Origin: CBDCLY01 sp965218715
Lineage (GTDB): Bacteria > Bacteroidota > Bacteroidia > Flavobacteriales_E > Vicingaceae
Direction: 5' to 3'
Assembly: GCA_965218715.1 (NCBI GenBank)
Contig: CBDCLY010000026.1
Location: 1 to 16,563 of the forward strand
Length of the DNA stretch: 16,563 nt
The translations under genes were made by a program, and so were the position numbers. The stretch's first letter is position 1. Every line of letters begins with the position of its first letter. The notes beneath the pieces were generated by a model, which was given only the letters and a program-made list of their open reading frames with translations, did no database searches and was not told the DNA's origin. Below are positions 7,751-16,139 of this stretch, in pieces.

Positions 7751-8483
7751 CCGATTTCGACCTTTTCAATTCGAAATTCTTCCCCAAGTAAACTTTTCGA
7801 ACTTGCTCATCATTGGCAAGCTCTTCTGCTGTACCTGCTTTTAGAATGCTTCCTTCAAAAAGCAAATAGGCTCTATCAGTTATTGCCAAGGTTTCATTCA
7901 CATTGTGGTCCGTAATCAGAATTCCGATATTCTTTTTCTTTAGGGCCGCTACTATCCCTTGAATGTCTTCTACAGCAATTGGGTCAACACCTGCAAAAGG
8001 TTCATCCAATAGAATAAATTTAGGATCGGTTGCCAATGCTCGTGCGATTTCCGTTCTTCTTCTTTCTCCACCGGAAAGTAAATCTCCTCTATTTTTTCTA
8101 ACGTGGTGTAAACTAAACTCATCTAGAAGACTTTCGAGCTTCGCCTTCTGTTCAGCTTTAGATAATTTGGTCATTTCCAAAATTGCCATGATGTTATCTT
8201 CAACAGACAATTTCCTAAAAACTGACGCTTCTTGAGCTAAATACCCAACCCCTAATTGGGCCCTTTTGTACATGGGCAATGATGTAATTTCTTGGTCATC
8301 TAAAAATATTTTTCCAGAAAATGGACTAACTAGACCAACTATCATGTAAAAGGAAGTTGTCTTTCCTGCACCATTTGGGCCCAAAAGGCCTACAATTTCA
8401 CCCTGACTTACTTCAACAGAAACGCCTTTTACAACAGTTCTCTTTTTGTACTTCTTGATTATGTTCTCTGCTCTTAACTTCAT
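7740..8483 (-). CDS. lptB: LPS export ABC transporter ATP-binding protein LptB
   Basis: This cytoplasmic ATPase of 247 residues powers extraction of lipopolysaccharide from the inner membrane together with LptF and LptG. All ABC motifs are visible: Walker A GPNGAGKTT (35-43), Q-loop Gln84 in GYLAQEASVF, signature LLSGGERRR (135-143), Walker B FILLDEPFAGVD (156-167) and the switch His193 in TDHNV. YLAQEASVFRKL and LDEPFAGVDPIAV are LptB-like rather than generic. The ATG at 8483 sits two bases after the stop of the DUF5686 gene, so it is the last gene of the kdsD-tatC-DUF5686 operon. LptF, LptG, LptC and LptA are not in the window. The 3' end overlaps purS on the other strand, with no room for a terminator. 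Confidence 0.93.
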   Translation of the reverse strand: MKLRAENIIKKYKKRTVVKGVSVEVSQGEIVGLLGPNGAGKTTSFYMIVGLVSPFSGKIFLDDQEITSLPMYKRAQLGVGYLAQEASVFRKLSVEDNIMAILEMTKLSKAEQKAKLESLLDEFSLHHVRKNRGDLLSGGERRRTEIARALATDPKFILLDEPFAGVDPIAVEDIQGIVAALKKKNIGILITDHNVNETLAITDRAYLLFEGSILKAGTAEELANDEQVRKVYLGKNFELKRSKSANS

Positions 8484-8485
8484 TA

Positions 8486-10951
8486 TTAAAAAGAAAATTC
8501 AAATGATGCTCTTATCCCAAACTTAGCAATATCTGGATGATCCAGGTAATTTAATCTCCACATTCCATCGATACGAATCAATTTAAAGATGTTTTCAATT
8601 CCTAAACCAACCTCTGCATAGGGTTTATTCAACTCATAAATATTGGTAGGAAAAACCAATTCTCTTCGATGTCTATCTCCTAAATTTCCAGCAACGGTTC
8701 TTAATGAAGCTACCTCTCTCCATTTTAATTTTCTCAGCAATGGAATTTTGTTAAGAAAGAAGCCATCAAAATGATGAGTTAACATCAAGCTAGCATATTC
8801 ATCGCTAATGAATTCAAAGAAATTCATGAGGTTGAAGGATTGCTTATCGTAAAAATAGGATTCGTTTCCATTGTGAATTTCTAGGAGAGTAAAAGGCAAT
8901 GTTCCTACGTATTTTCCTGCTGTTACTCTAAACTCTGTATATCCATATATTCCTATGTTCACCTTGTCGGAAACGGCTAACTCATATTTTTGAAACTCAT
9001 AATCTCCATTTAGGAGTCCTTTTAAACCAAACCCTGCTTGAAATTCTATAATGGGGTATTTTGTACCTAAACTAATCCTATTCAATTCTCCCTCAACAAA
9101 CTGTTCTTTGTAGGCAAATCTTGTATAAAAACTTACTTCACTTGTATTGATCATTGGATCGCGACTAAAACCTATTTCTGGGTCGGGGTTGAATCGACGG
9201 TAATCTAAAGAACCTCTTGGTTTCATTGCCCGTTTGCTCAGAAATACTTTACTTGATAGACCAGTTATCCACTCTCTTTCGTAACTCGCCTGGATCTGTT
9301 CTACCTCAGTTAACTTATCGTTCGGATTTCGTCGCAGAAAGGAAGACAAGATATTGTCCTGAGCAAATGCGTTCTGACTTAAACCCAGTTGCTCTAGGTC
9401 ATTTTTGTAATCGAAACTTACAAACTGCCTAGGATGATCATTTAATTTGTAACGAAAACCTGCATTGTATTTAAATTGCTCATCTAATGTACCATAAGCA
9501 AGGTACCCGTGTAGCAAAAGACGTTTACTGAAATGTTTGTTGGTCCTTCCACCCAACCTAATCCGATTTCCCTCAACTGGATTAAAACTATACAGTTTAA
9601 AATAAGGCCCTATGTCTATTTTTCCAACATCCTTGTACCCTGTAAAAACCAATTCAACTATGTCTAAAAAAGTTCTAAATGCAGGAACCTTTTTAACAGA
9701 ATCTACCATTTCATAAATCCCTTTCTGATTGGCAGTAAGGCTATCATGTCTTGCTTCTTCCCAGAAATTTGCTTCCTTTTTATTGGCATTTTCCCTTACA
9801 ATTACATTGTCAACTCCTTTAAAGATGGTATCATTAATTTCTTGATTGATTTTCGTATTGGTATAGGAAGTTGATTTTCTGCCATACAGGCCCATTACCT
9901 TCTCTCCAATTTGAAAATCGACTACTAGATGGTCACGTTTCAACATCCAATATTTCCCATCTACTTTTTCATATTCTTGCTCAACTGAAAAACCATTAAT
10001 GAAATTAATATTTGCTTCTCCCGCGATGTTTGCTATAACTTTTTTTACTGCATAGGTGGTATCGTTAATCCAAAGAGTTCCCGAAAAAACTGGTTCTTGT
10101 TTTAATTTGGGAATAAATTCGATTTCGTAGCAGTAATTGCCATCTATCACAACACTATCCTTTAAATAATAGCGATAATACAACAATCCAAAATCTGCAA
10201 TAGGGCTAACGAATGATTTACCAAAAACGTTGACATAATTCTCATAGATATTCACGTTCTGATACATATCCCCCATGAATTTCGTTATGCTCTCATTAGA
10301 CGTCCCAGAGATTTGAACAGCTTTGATGTATTCTCTTTCGGTTTTAGGTGTTCTTCTGTAGTAAAAATCTGAAAGAGATTCTGTCATGAACATGGGCAGA
10401 AATTCTTTATCATCTGTTGTGTCAACATAATCAAAGATGAATTGAAAATTTTTGAATATTCTCTTGCTTTTAAATTCCTCTGTAATGTTATTGATATCAA
10501 ATTCTACCTTATTGTACACCTCATAAGAGTATGTATCATACTTTTCTTTATTATTCGCTGGTTTATTTCTCTTTACTCTAGCTAAAATTGGGTGTGCTGG
10601 ATTGCCATCGTATTTAATGACCACCTCTTTTAATTGAATATCTCCACTTGATAAACTAAAGTTCACCGTTTGACTAACGTCTTCTTTAATCCGTTTACTT
10701 AATGGCTTGTAACCAATAAAGGAAGCTTGAAGTGAATCTTCTGGATAATAGGTCTCAATTATATAATTGCCATCCAGATCTGAGGAAGTCCCTATCTTAG
10801 ATCCTTTGAAAATGATGTTTACAAAGGGCAAACTTTCTCCAGTTTTCGCATCTGTTACTTTCCCTTTTACTATGGTTTTTTGCCCAAAACTTTGATTACT
10901 AATGATGAGTAAAAAAAAGGCGATGAGCAGGCGTGAAAAAAATTTTATCAT
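8486..10951 (-). CDS. DUF5686 family outer-membrane protein with carboxypeptidase-regulatory-like N-terminal domain
   Basis: An 821-residue exported protein. The signal peptide is clear from ATG 10951 (IKFFSRLLIAFFLLIISNQS, cut near FGQ). A CarboxypepD_reg-like beta domain follows at about 25-110 (KTIVKGKVTDAKTGESLPFV, then SDLDGNYII and ASFIGYKPL). The rest resembles DUF5686: an aromatic-rich periplasmic part (YSYEVYNKVEFDI, ESLSDFYYRRTPK, WINDTTYAVKKV) and a C-terminal barrel-like half ending in Phe (FGIRASFEFSF), as outer-membrane barrels do. Function is not known; the N-terminal domain is shared with TonB-dependent receptors, but I see no plug domain. The frame extends up to a TTG at 11011, which overlaps the tatC stop and would add 20 residues in front of the signal peptide; I reject that start. 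It lies between tatC and lptB, two bases before lptB. Confidence 0.85.
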   Translation of the reverse strand: MIKFFSRLLIAFFLLIISNQSFGQKTIVKGKVTDAKTGESLPFVNIIFKGSKIGTSSDLDGNYIIETYYPEDSLQASFIGYKPLSKRIKEDVSQTVNFSLSSGDIQLKEVVIKYDGNPAHPILARVKRNKPANNKEKYDTYSYEVYNKVEFDINNITEEFKSKRIFKNFQFIFDYVDTTDDKEFLPMFMTESLSDFYYRRTPKTEREYIKAVQISGTSNESITKFMGDMYQNVNIYENYVNVFGKSFVSPIADFGLLYYRYYLKDSVVIDGNYCYEIEFIPKLKQEPVFSGTLWINDTTYAVKKVIANIAGEANINFINGFSVEQEYEKVDGKYWMLKRDHLVVDFQIGEKVMGLYGRKSTSYTNTKINQEINDTIFKGVDNVIVRENANKKEANFWEEARHDSLTANQKGIYEMVDSVKKVPAFRTFLDIVELVFTGYKDVGKIDIGPYFKLYSFNPVEGNRIRLGGRTNKHFSKRLLLHGYLAYGTLDEQFKYNAGFRYKLNDHPRQFVSFDYKNDLEQLGLSQNAFAQDNILSSFLRRNPNDKLTEVEQIQASYEREWITGLSSKVFLSKRAMKPRGSLDYRRFNPDPEIGFSRDPMINTSEVSFYTRFAYKEQFVEGELNRISLGTKYPIIEFQAGFGLKGLLNGDYEFQKYELAVSDKVNIGIYGYTEFRVTAGKYVGTLPFTLLEIHNGNESYFYDKQSFNLMNFFEFISDEYASLMLTHHFDGFFLNKIPLLRKLKWREVASLRTVAGNLGDRHRRELVFPTNIYELNKPYAEVGLGIENIFKLIRIDGMWRLNYLDHPDIAKFGIRASFEFSF

Positions 10952-11007
10952 CCAAATAAACTTGAAAATACCAAGACCGCTAAGATAAAGATTTGCTCCT
11001 TTTGGAT

Positions 11008-11829
11008 TCAAATTTTATTGTGTTTGTTGACTATTCTTGAAATGACTATGCTAATCTCATACAATACAAATAAAGGCATGGCAACAAGGATCTGGCTCAA
11101 TACATCTGGTGGGGTAATTACTGCAGCTAAAATTAGAACCACAACAATAGAATGTCTTCTGTAAGTCTTTAGAATTTTAGGCGTAACAAGGCCAATTTTT
11201 GAAAGAAAATAAATGACTATTGGCAACTGAAAGATTATTCCACATGCGAGGGTAATTGAGGTTACAGTGCTTATGTATGAATTTAGGTTGATTTGATTTT
11301 TCACCATTCCACTAACGGTGTAACCTCCTAAAAATTGGACAGACAATGGTGTGATTAGGAAATAACCAAATGCTACTCCTGATAAAAACAAAAAGGAACC
11401 CCAAAAAACCAATCCTGTTGCAAAGCCTTGTTCCTTATTTTTCAATGCAGGTTTGATGAATCTCCAAACTTCAAATAAGATATAAGGAAAAGAAGCAATT
11501 ATTCCGGCAAATAAGGAAACGATAATGTGCATGGTAAATTGACCTGCCATGCTGATATTTATCAATTGAAACTCCATCGCATCAAAGCACAATTTGTCAC
11601 CGAAGTTTAAGAAAAAAGAAAATTTACAGAAATAAATATAGGTGATGAAGTGGTCAAAAATAGGTGCCAAAACAACTTCATCAAAAACAATATTTTTAAA
11701 AAAGAATGCCAAGCCTGATAAAACAAAAATGACCACCACGATTCTAAGCAGATGCCATCTTAAGACTTCCAGATGCTGCAAGAATGACATTTTTGACTCT
11801 TCTTCTTCGAATTGTTGATCTAGGCTCAC
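11008..11829 (-). CDS. tatC: Twin-arginine translocase subunit TatC
   Basis: This inner-membrane protein recognises twin-arginine signal peptides and exports folded proteins with TatA. The N-terminal motif is FLQHLEVLRWHLLR, a form of the conserved HLxELR signature. SFPYILFEVWRFIKPALKNKE matches the second cytoplasmic loop region, and TPPDVLSQILVAMPLFVLYE is the final conserved helix. About six hydrophobic segments fit its 273 residues. The first periplasmic loop is long and carries two cysteines (FCKFSFFLNFGDKLCF), a feature I associate with Bacteroidota TatC. The GTG start at 11829 lies one base after the kdsD stop; an ATG at 11790 (SFLQHLEVLRW) is a possible alternative, shorter by 13 residues. 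No tatA or tatB is in the window. Confidence 0.93.
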   Translation of the reverse strand: MSLDQQFEEEESKMSFLQHLEVLRWHLLRIVVVIFVLSGLAFFFKNIVFDEVVLAPIFDHFITYIYFCKFSFFLNFGDKLCFDAMEFQLINISMAGQFTMHIIVSLFAGIIASFPYILFEVWRFIKPALKNKEQGFATGLVFWGSFLFLSGVAFGYFLITPLSVQFLGGYTVSGMVKNQINLNSYISTVTSITLACGIIFQLPIVIYFLSKIGLVTPKILKTYRRHSIVVVLILAAVITPPDVLSQILVAMPLFVLYEISIVISRIVNKHNKI

Positions 11830-11830
11830 G

Positions 11831-12796
11831 CTAAATTATTCCCTCTTTTAAAAGGTCATGAAAGTGGACAACCCCCATATATTTATTTCCTTCTGCAACA
11901 ATTAACTGAGTAATGTTGTTTGATTTCATCAATTTCACTGCCTCAAGCGCCATGGAATCAGGAGAAATAGAGATGGGATTTTTGGTCATGATTTCTTTTG
12001 CCTCTATTCCATTATAATCAGTTGCTTTCGAAAGCATTCTTCTCAAATCTCCATCGGTAATCACTCCATCAAGTTTACCCTCAGTTTCAACGGCAGTTAA
12101 GCCTAATCGTTTTGAGGAAATTTCAATAATCACTTCTTGAAGACTTGCATTCGGCGCCACACTTGGTCGTTCATTTAAGGGATAAATGTCTGCTATTCGT
12201 AAATACAATCTTTTCCCTAATGCGCCTCCAGGATGGTATTTTGCAAAATCCTTGGAACCAAAAGAACGGTATTCAATTAGGCAAACTGCTAAGGCATCTC
12301 CCATTACTAACTGGGCGGTTGTGCTATTGGTTGGAGCAAGGTTATTTGGACAAGCTTCTTGCTCTACCCAGCAGCTTATTCTAAGGTCTGCTTTTATTCC
12401 TAGAAAGGATTCAAAATTACCTGTTAGGCCAACGAGTTTATTCCCCAAATTTTTAATTAGTGGAACCAATACTTTAACTTCGGGAGTATCCCCACTTTTA
12501 GAAATGCAGATTACCACATCATCTTTTTGTATCATTCCTAGGTCACCATGAATGGCATCCGCTGCATGAAGAAAGAGGGCTGGAGTTCCTGTTGAATTAA
12601 ATGTAGCTACGATTTTCTGAGCAATTATTGCACTTTTTCCGATACCACTAACCACTACCCTACCCTTAGACTGATAGATGGATTCAACAACCGCAACAAA
12701 GTCATCATCTATGCTTGCAATCAATTGGTCGATAGAATCCCTTTCTATTTGCAGGGTATTAATGGCAATATTTTTTATTTCTTGAGCAGATTTCAA
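11831..12796 (-). CDS. kdsD: KpsF/GutQ-family D-arabinose 5-phosphate isomerase
   Basis: Converts ribulose 5-phosphate to arabinose 5-phosphate, the first step toward Kdo for the LPS inner core. It has 321 residues. A SIS domain at about 30-185 carries GIGKS (51-55), HGDLG (83-87), ISKSGDTPE (98-106), EACPNNLAPT (147-156) and HPGGALG (188-194). Two CBS domains follow (about 205-260 and 265-320). Lys54, Glu106, Glu147 and His188 align, at a constant offset of five, with the E. coli KdsD active-site residues Lys59, Glu111, Glu152 and His193 as I remember them, so an active enzyme is expected. The start is a TTG at 12796; upstream to an in-frame TAG at 12835 there is no ATG or GTG. It is the first gene of the kdsD-tatC-DUF5686-lptB operon. 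GutQ-type paralogues have the same fold, but the LPS neighbour supports kdsD. Confidence 0.9.
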   Translation of the reverse strand: MKSAQEIKNIAINTLQIERDSIDQLIASIDDDFVAVVESIYQSKGRVVVSGIGKSAIIAQKIVATFNSTGTPALFLHAADAIHGDLGMIQKDDVVICISKSGDTPEVKVLVPLIKNLGNKLVGLTGNFESFLGIKADLRISCWVEQEACPNNLAPTNSTTAQLVMGDALAVCLIEYRSFGSKDFAKYHPGGALGKRLYLRIADIYPLNERPSVAPNASLQEVIIEISSKRLGLTAVETEGKLDGVITDGDLRRMLSKATDYNGIEAKEIMTKNPISISPDSMALEAVKLMKSNNITQLIVAEGNKYMGVVHFHDLLKEGII

Positions 12797-12869
12797 AAAG
12801 ATGAATTTTATTTTTTTAAGTCTGAAAAATTCCTAACTTGTATCTTATAATCAAGTCAAATTATACCCG

Positions 12870-12899
12870 CAAAAGTAACTGAAATAAAGTAAAAGACAA
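12870..12899 (-). promoter_or_regulatory. Promoter of the kdsD-tatC-DUF5686-lptB operon
   Basis: On the minus strand TTG (12899-12897), a spacer of exactly 19 bases, and TACTTTTG (12877-12870) match the Bacteroidota sigma-70 consensus TTG-N19-TAnnTTTG without mismatch. The transcript would begin near 12864, leaving a leader of about 68 bases before the TTG start codon. The -33 TTG lies four bases from the recQ start codon, so recQ transcription must begin within the same 106-base gap; I could not pick a convincing recQ promoter. Confidence 0.6.
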
Positions 12900-12902
12900 T
12901 TA

Positions 12903-15083
12903 ATGGACACCCTATCTAAACCATTAACGGAACATCTAAAAGAATTTTTTGGCTTCAATCAATTTAAAGGCGAACAAGAACAGGTAATTGAAAGTGTTCT
13001 TTCAGGATCAGATACTTTTGTGATAATGCCAACTGGCGGTGGAAAATCGCTTTGTTATCAATTGCCTGCCTTGATTATGGGAGGAACTGCAATTGTTGTT
13101 TCACCCTTAATTGCATTGATGAAAAACCAAGTTGATGCCATTCGCGGTTTTTCATCAAGCAATAGCATTGCTCATTTCATGAATTCTTCGCTGAATAAAA
13201 CAGAGTTGAGTTTGGTTAAAGAAGATTTGGCCAATGGAAAAACCAAACTATTATATGTTGCGCCTGAAACGCTAACTAAGCAAGCCAATATTGACTTTTT
13301 TAAAACGATAAACATCTCATTCTTTGCTATTGATGAGGCGCATTGTATCTCAGAATGGGGGCATGATTTTAGACCTGAATACAGAAGGCTAAGAGCAATC
13401 ATTGAGGCCATCGATAGGGTTCCAATAATTGCATTAACTGCCACCGCAACTCCTAAGGTACAACAAGACATCCAAAAAAATCTAGGAATGTCTGAAGCCC
13501 ATCTTTTTAAAGCTTCTTTTAACCGCGCCAACCTGTATTACGAAGTAAATCCCAAGGCTGAAGCAAATTCTCAAATTGTTAAATACATCAGTCAATTCCA
13601 AGGAAAATCTGGAATAGTTTACTGCCTTAGCAGGAAAAAAGTAGAAGAATTAGCCGAAACTCTTCAAATAAACGGGATTAAGGCATTGCCCTACCATGCC
13701 GGTTTAGATGCTGGCACTCGAGCCAAACATCAAGACATGTTTCTGATGGAAGAGGCAGATGTAATTGTTGCCACTATTGCCTTTGGTATGGGCATTGACA
13801 AACCAGATGTTCGTTTTGTAATACATCATGACATCCCTAAAAGTCTTGAAGGATACTATCAGGAAACTGGTCGAGCAGGTAGAGACGGGGGAGAAGGAAA
13901 ATGCATTGCCTTTTACAGCTATAAGGACATCGAAAAACTAGAAAAGTTTCTCCAGGGCAAGCCCGTTGCAGAACAAGAAATAGGCCGACAATTGATATTC
14001 GAAACTGTTTCATATGCAGAAACAGCAGTGTGCAGAAGGAAACAATTGTTGCATTACTTTGGTGAAGTTTATGAAGCTGACAATTGTGGGAATTGTGACA
14101 ACTGCTTAAACCCTAGAAGCGATTTTAATGCTACCTCTCATGTTGTTCTTTTATTGGAAACCATCCTACTTTTAAAAGAAAATTTCAAGGCCAACTACAT
14201 TTCACATTTCCTCGCAGGCCATGTAACAAGTGAAATTAAATCCCTAAGAAATGATGAACATCCACAGTTTGGCGCTGGTTCTGATACAGAAGAAATCAAA
14301 TGGAATTCGATAATTCGTCAAGCCATCATTAATGGATTATTGATTAAAGAAATTGAGAATTATGGCGTGCTGAAAGTAAGTGAATCTGGAAGAAATTTTA
14401 TTGAGAAGAAACCTTCAATCAAAATGATTGAGCCTAAAAAGTACGACGAGAATGCAAAAATTGTAGTTGCAAGCAATAAGGGTGGAGCTGCTGCCGACGA
14501 GGAGTTGTATCAAATGTTGAAAGAACTTTGCAGAGAAGTGGCCCAAGAAGAGAACCTTCCTCCTTATGTGATCTTCTCTGAGCCTTCTTTACAAGACATG
14601 GCTACGCAGTATCCAATTACAATGGAAGAACTCACGAATATATCTGGTGTTGGACTAGGCAAAGCAGAAAAATTTGGAGCACCTTTCATCGAAGCAATTG
14701 AAGAATATGTTGAAGAAAATGAAATTGAAAGGCCAAAAGATCTGATTGTAAAATCTGTGGTCAACAAATCTGGATTAAAGGTTTTTATTATTCAGAGCAT
14801 TGACAGAAAATTATCGTTAGATGACATCGCTTCAGCTAAAGGAAAAACTGTGGATGATATTCTTGAAGAAATTGAACATATTGTTGCTAGCGGAACTAGA
14901 GTTAACTTAGATTATATTCTAAATGAACTATTAGACGAAGAATACCAAGAAGAAATATTCGATTACTTTAGAGAGACTGAAGAGGATTCTATGGAAGAAA
15001 CAATAGAAGAATTTGATGGTGTTTATTCAGAGGAAGAACTAAGAATGGTAAGGATTAAATTTTTATCACTAATGGGCAATTAA
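12903..15083 (+). CDS. recQ: ATP-dependent DNA helicase RecQ
   Basis: A 3'-5' superfamily 2 helicase for recombination and fork repair, 726 residues. The helicase core has GEQEQVIESVL (motif 0), Walker A PTGGGKS (43-49), DEAH box at 144-147 followed by the aromatic-rich loop CISEWGHDFRPEY, LTATATP (178-184), GIVYCLSRKK (237-246), TIAFGMGIDKPDVR and motif VI QETGRAGRDG (320-329). The zinc site is Cys377, Cys395, Cys398 and Cys401, followed by a winged-helix RQC domain (about 405-510). An HRDC domain is at about 532-608. After it comes a helical HTH-like domain (about 612-680) and a very acidic tail. RecQ of this length with the extra C-terminal domain is, as I remember, usual in Bacteroidota. 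The ATG at 12903 is well placed. It diverges from kdsD and ends eight bases from the stop of the convergent ABC-F gene. Confidence 0.96.
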   Translation: MDTLSKPLTEHLKEFFGFNQFKGEQEQVIESVLSGSDTFVIMPTGGGKSLCYQLPALIMGGTAIVVSPLIALMKNQVDAIRGFSSSNSIAHFMNSSLNKTELSLVKEDLANGKTKLLYVAPETLTKQANIDFFKTINISFFAIDEAHCISEWGHDFRPEYRRLRAIIEAIDRVPIIALTATATPKVQQDIQKNLGMSEAHLFKASFNRANLYYEVNPKAEANSQIVKYISQFQGKSGIVYCLSRKKVEELAETLQINGIKALPYHAGLDAGTRAKHQDMFLMEEADVIVATIAFGMGIDKPDVRFVIHHDIPKSLEGYYQETGRAGRDGGEGKCIAFYSYKDIEKLEKFLQGKPVAEQEIGRQLIFETVSYAETAVCRRKQLLHYFGEVYEADNCGNCDNCLNPRSDFNATSHVVLLLETILLLKENFKANYISHFLAGHVTSEIKSLRNDEHPQFGAGSDTEEIKWNSIIRQAIINGLLIKEIENYGVLKVSESGRNFIEKKPSIKMIEPKKYDENAKIVVASNKGGAAADEELYQMLKELCREVAQEENLPPYVIFSEPSLQDMATQYPITMEELTNISGVGLGKAEKFGAPFIEAIEEYVEENEIERPKDLIVKSVVNKSGLKVFIIQSIDRKLSLDDIASAKGKTVDDILEEIEHIVASGTRVNLDYILNELLDEEYQEEIFDYFRETEEDSMEETIEEFDGVYSEEELRMVRIKFLSLMGN

Positions 15084-15091
15084 ACCCTGAC

Positions 15092-15556
15092 TTATCCTTT
15101 TAATTTTTCGAGTTTTTCCTGTTCCTTTTCCCAATCAAGCATAAAAGCATTAAGCTGATCACTTTGGTTTTGCCAATCGGCAATGATGTCTTTATTGGCA
15201 GGATCAGAGTAAGCTGAGGGTGATTTTAACTTCTCATTGTATTCTGCGATAATTTCCTCTGTTTTTTGAATTTTCTTTTCCAATCCTTTTACTAGAGACT
15301 CTTGCTGGCGGATGGCCTTTTTAATTGCCTTTTTTTCTACGTAGGGATTATTGGAGTTTCCACCTTTCTGTCCAGTATTGGAACTTTTTTTATTGTTTTG
15401 TTCCCAAATGCGGATATCATCACTTTTCTTTTTCTCCAAAAATTGATCAATTCCTCCTAAGTGTTCTTTTACTGAACCTTTTGAAAATTCGTAAATCTTG
15501 CTACTTAAGCCTTTTAGGAAATCACGATCATGCGAAATGATTATTAAAGTTCCATC
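15092..15556 (-). CDS. ABC-F family ATPase, C-terminal fragment (separated by a frameshift)
   Basis: The final part of the ABC-F gene. The frame is open from GAT at 15556, right after the second frameshift, and completes the second ATPase domain: DGTLIIISHDRDFL contains the switch histidine, and IYEFSKGSVKEHLGGIDQFL is the usual end of the domain. A TTG at 15439 yields a formal ORF of 115 residues, but it lies inside this sequence. The last ~100 residues are a lysine/glutamate-rich coiled coil (KAIKKAIRQQESLVKGLEKK, then WEKEQEKLEKLKG) like the C-terminal domain of Uup/YheS-type ABC-F proteins, which bind the ribosome or DNA. The stop lies eight bases from the recQ stop. Confidence 0.75.
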   Translation of the reverse strand, partial: DGTLIIISHDRDFLKGLSSKIYEFSKGSVKEHLGGIDQFLEKKKSDDIRIWEQNNKKSSNTGQKGGNSNNPYVEKKAIKKAIRQQESLVKGLEKKIQKTEEIIAEYNEKLKSPSAYSDPANKDIIADWQNQSDQLNAFMLDWEKEQEKLEKLKG

Positions 15557-16139
15557 TGTAACGCATTAATGCATCTTTTAAAATGTCTTTTGACCGAATA
15601 TCAAGATGATTTGTAGGCTCATCAAGTATTAAAACATTAACAGGTTCTAGTAATAGTTTACACAAAGCCAAACGAGCTCGTTCTCCACCTGAAAGCACCT
15701 TTACTTTTTTGTCTATTTCATCACCTCCAAACAAGAAGGACCCAAGAAGTGATCTAATTTTTGTTCGAATTTCTCCTCTGGCTTCATTATCAATGGTTTC
15801 AAATACACTCAAGTTTTTATCCAACACATCAGCTTGGTTTTGAGCATAATATCCAATTTGCACTTGGAATCCTTTTTTAACGGAACCTTCGCTTGGAGAC
15901 TCACCCATAATTAATCTAGAGAAAGTTGATTTTCCTTCACCATTCTTCCCAACTAGTGCAATTTTTTCTCCTCGCTCTATGTTAAAATTAACCCCAGAGA
16001 ATACGAGATTATCATCGTATTGCTTGGCAATATCCTCAATTTCAAGGCTTACTTTGCCACTATGAGGAGGAGGAGGGAAAGAGAAACGCATGGAAGATTG
16101 GTCTTCAACATCGATTTCTATTCTGTCCAGGCGATTCAA
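15528..16139 (-). CDS. ABC-F family ATPase, middle fragment (second ATP-binding domain)
   Basis: This frame opens at TTG 16139, reached from the upstream fragment by dropping one T of a T3 run, and ends at a false stop at 15528. It carries the link NRLDRIEIDVED, the second ABC domain with Walker A GKNGEGKST, signature LSGGERARLAL and Walker B VLILDEPTNHLD, and the typical preface FPPPPHSGKV. Correct coding ends near 15557, after KDALMRY; the remaining residues (RWNFNNHFA) are out of frame. The motifs are perfectly kept on both sides of each break, so the breaks are recent or artificial. TTG 16139 should not be read as a real start. Confidence 0.75.
   Translation of the reverse strand: MNRLDRIEIDVEDQSSMRFSFPPPPHSGKVSLEIEDIAKQYDDNLVFSGVNFNIERGEKIALVGKNGEGKSTFSRLIMGESPSEGSVKKGFQVQIGYYAQNQADVLDKNLSVFETIDNEARGEIRTKIRSLLGSFLFGGDEIDKKVKVLSGGERARLALCKLLLEPVNVLILDEPTNHLDIRSKDILKDALMRYRWNFNNHFA
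15557..15557 (-). other. Second frameshift site in the ABC-F gene
   Basis: The minus strand reads TAC AGA TGG in the upstream frame. Removing one A (T at 15557 on the plus strand) gives TAC GAT GGA ACT TTA ATA, that is YDGTLIIISHDRDFL, the expected family sequence. There is no homopolymer here. The exact extra base is uncertain by one or two positions. Confidence 0.75.

Noticed and set aside
10952..11011. TTG at 11011 as the DUF5686 start, overlapping the tatC stop as TTGA
   Set aside because: It would place 20 non-signal-like residues in front of a clean signal peptide that starts at ATG 10951.
12186..12551. A 121-codon plus-strand ORF inside kdsD
   Set aside because: It lies wholly opposite a strongly supported gene and its translation has no recognisable domain or signal; it is a shadow frame.
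12838..12866. A recQ promoter using TTG at 12838-12840
   Set aside because: The expected -7 box position reads TATACCCG, too far from TAnnTTTG.
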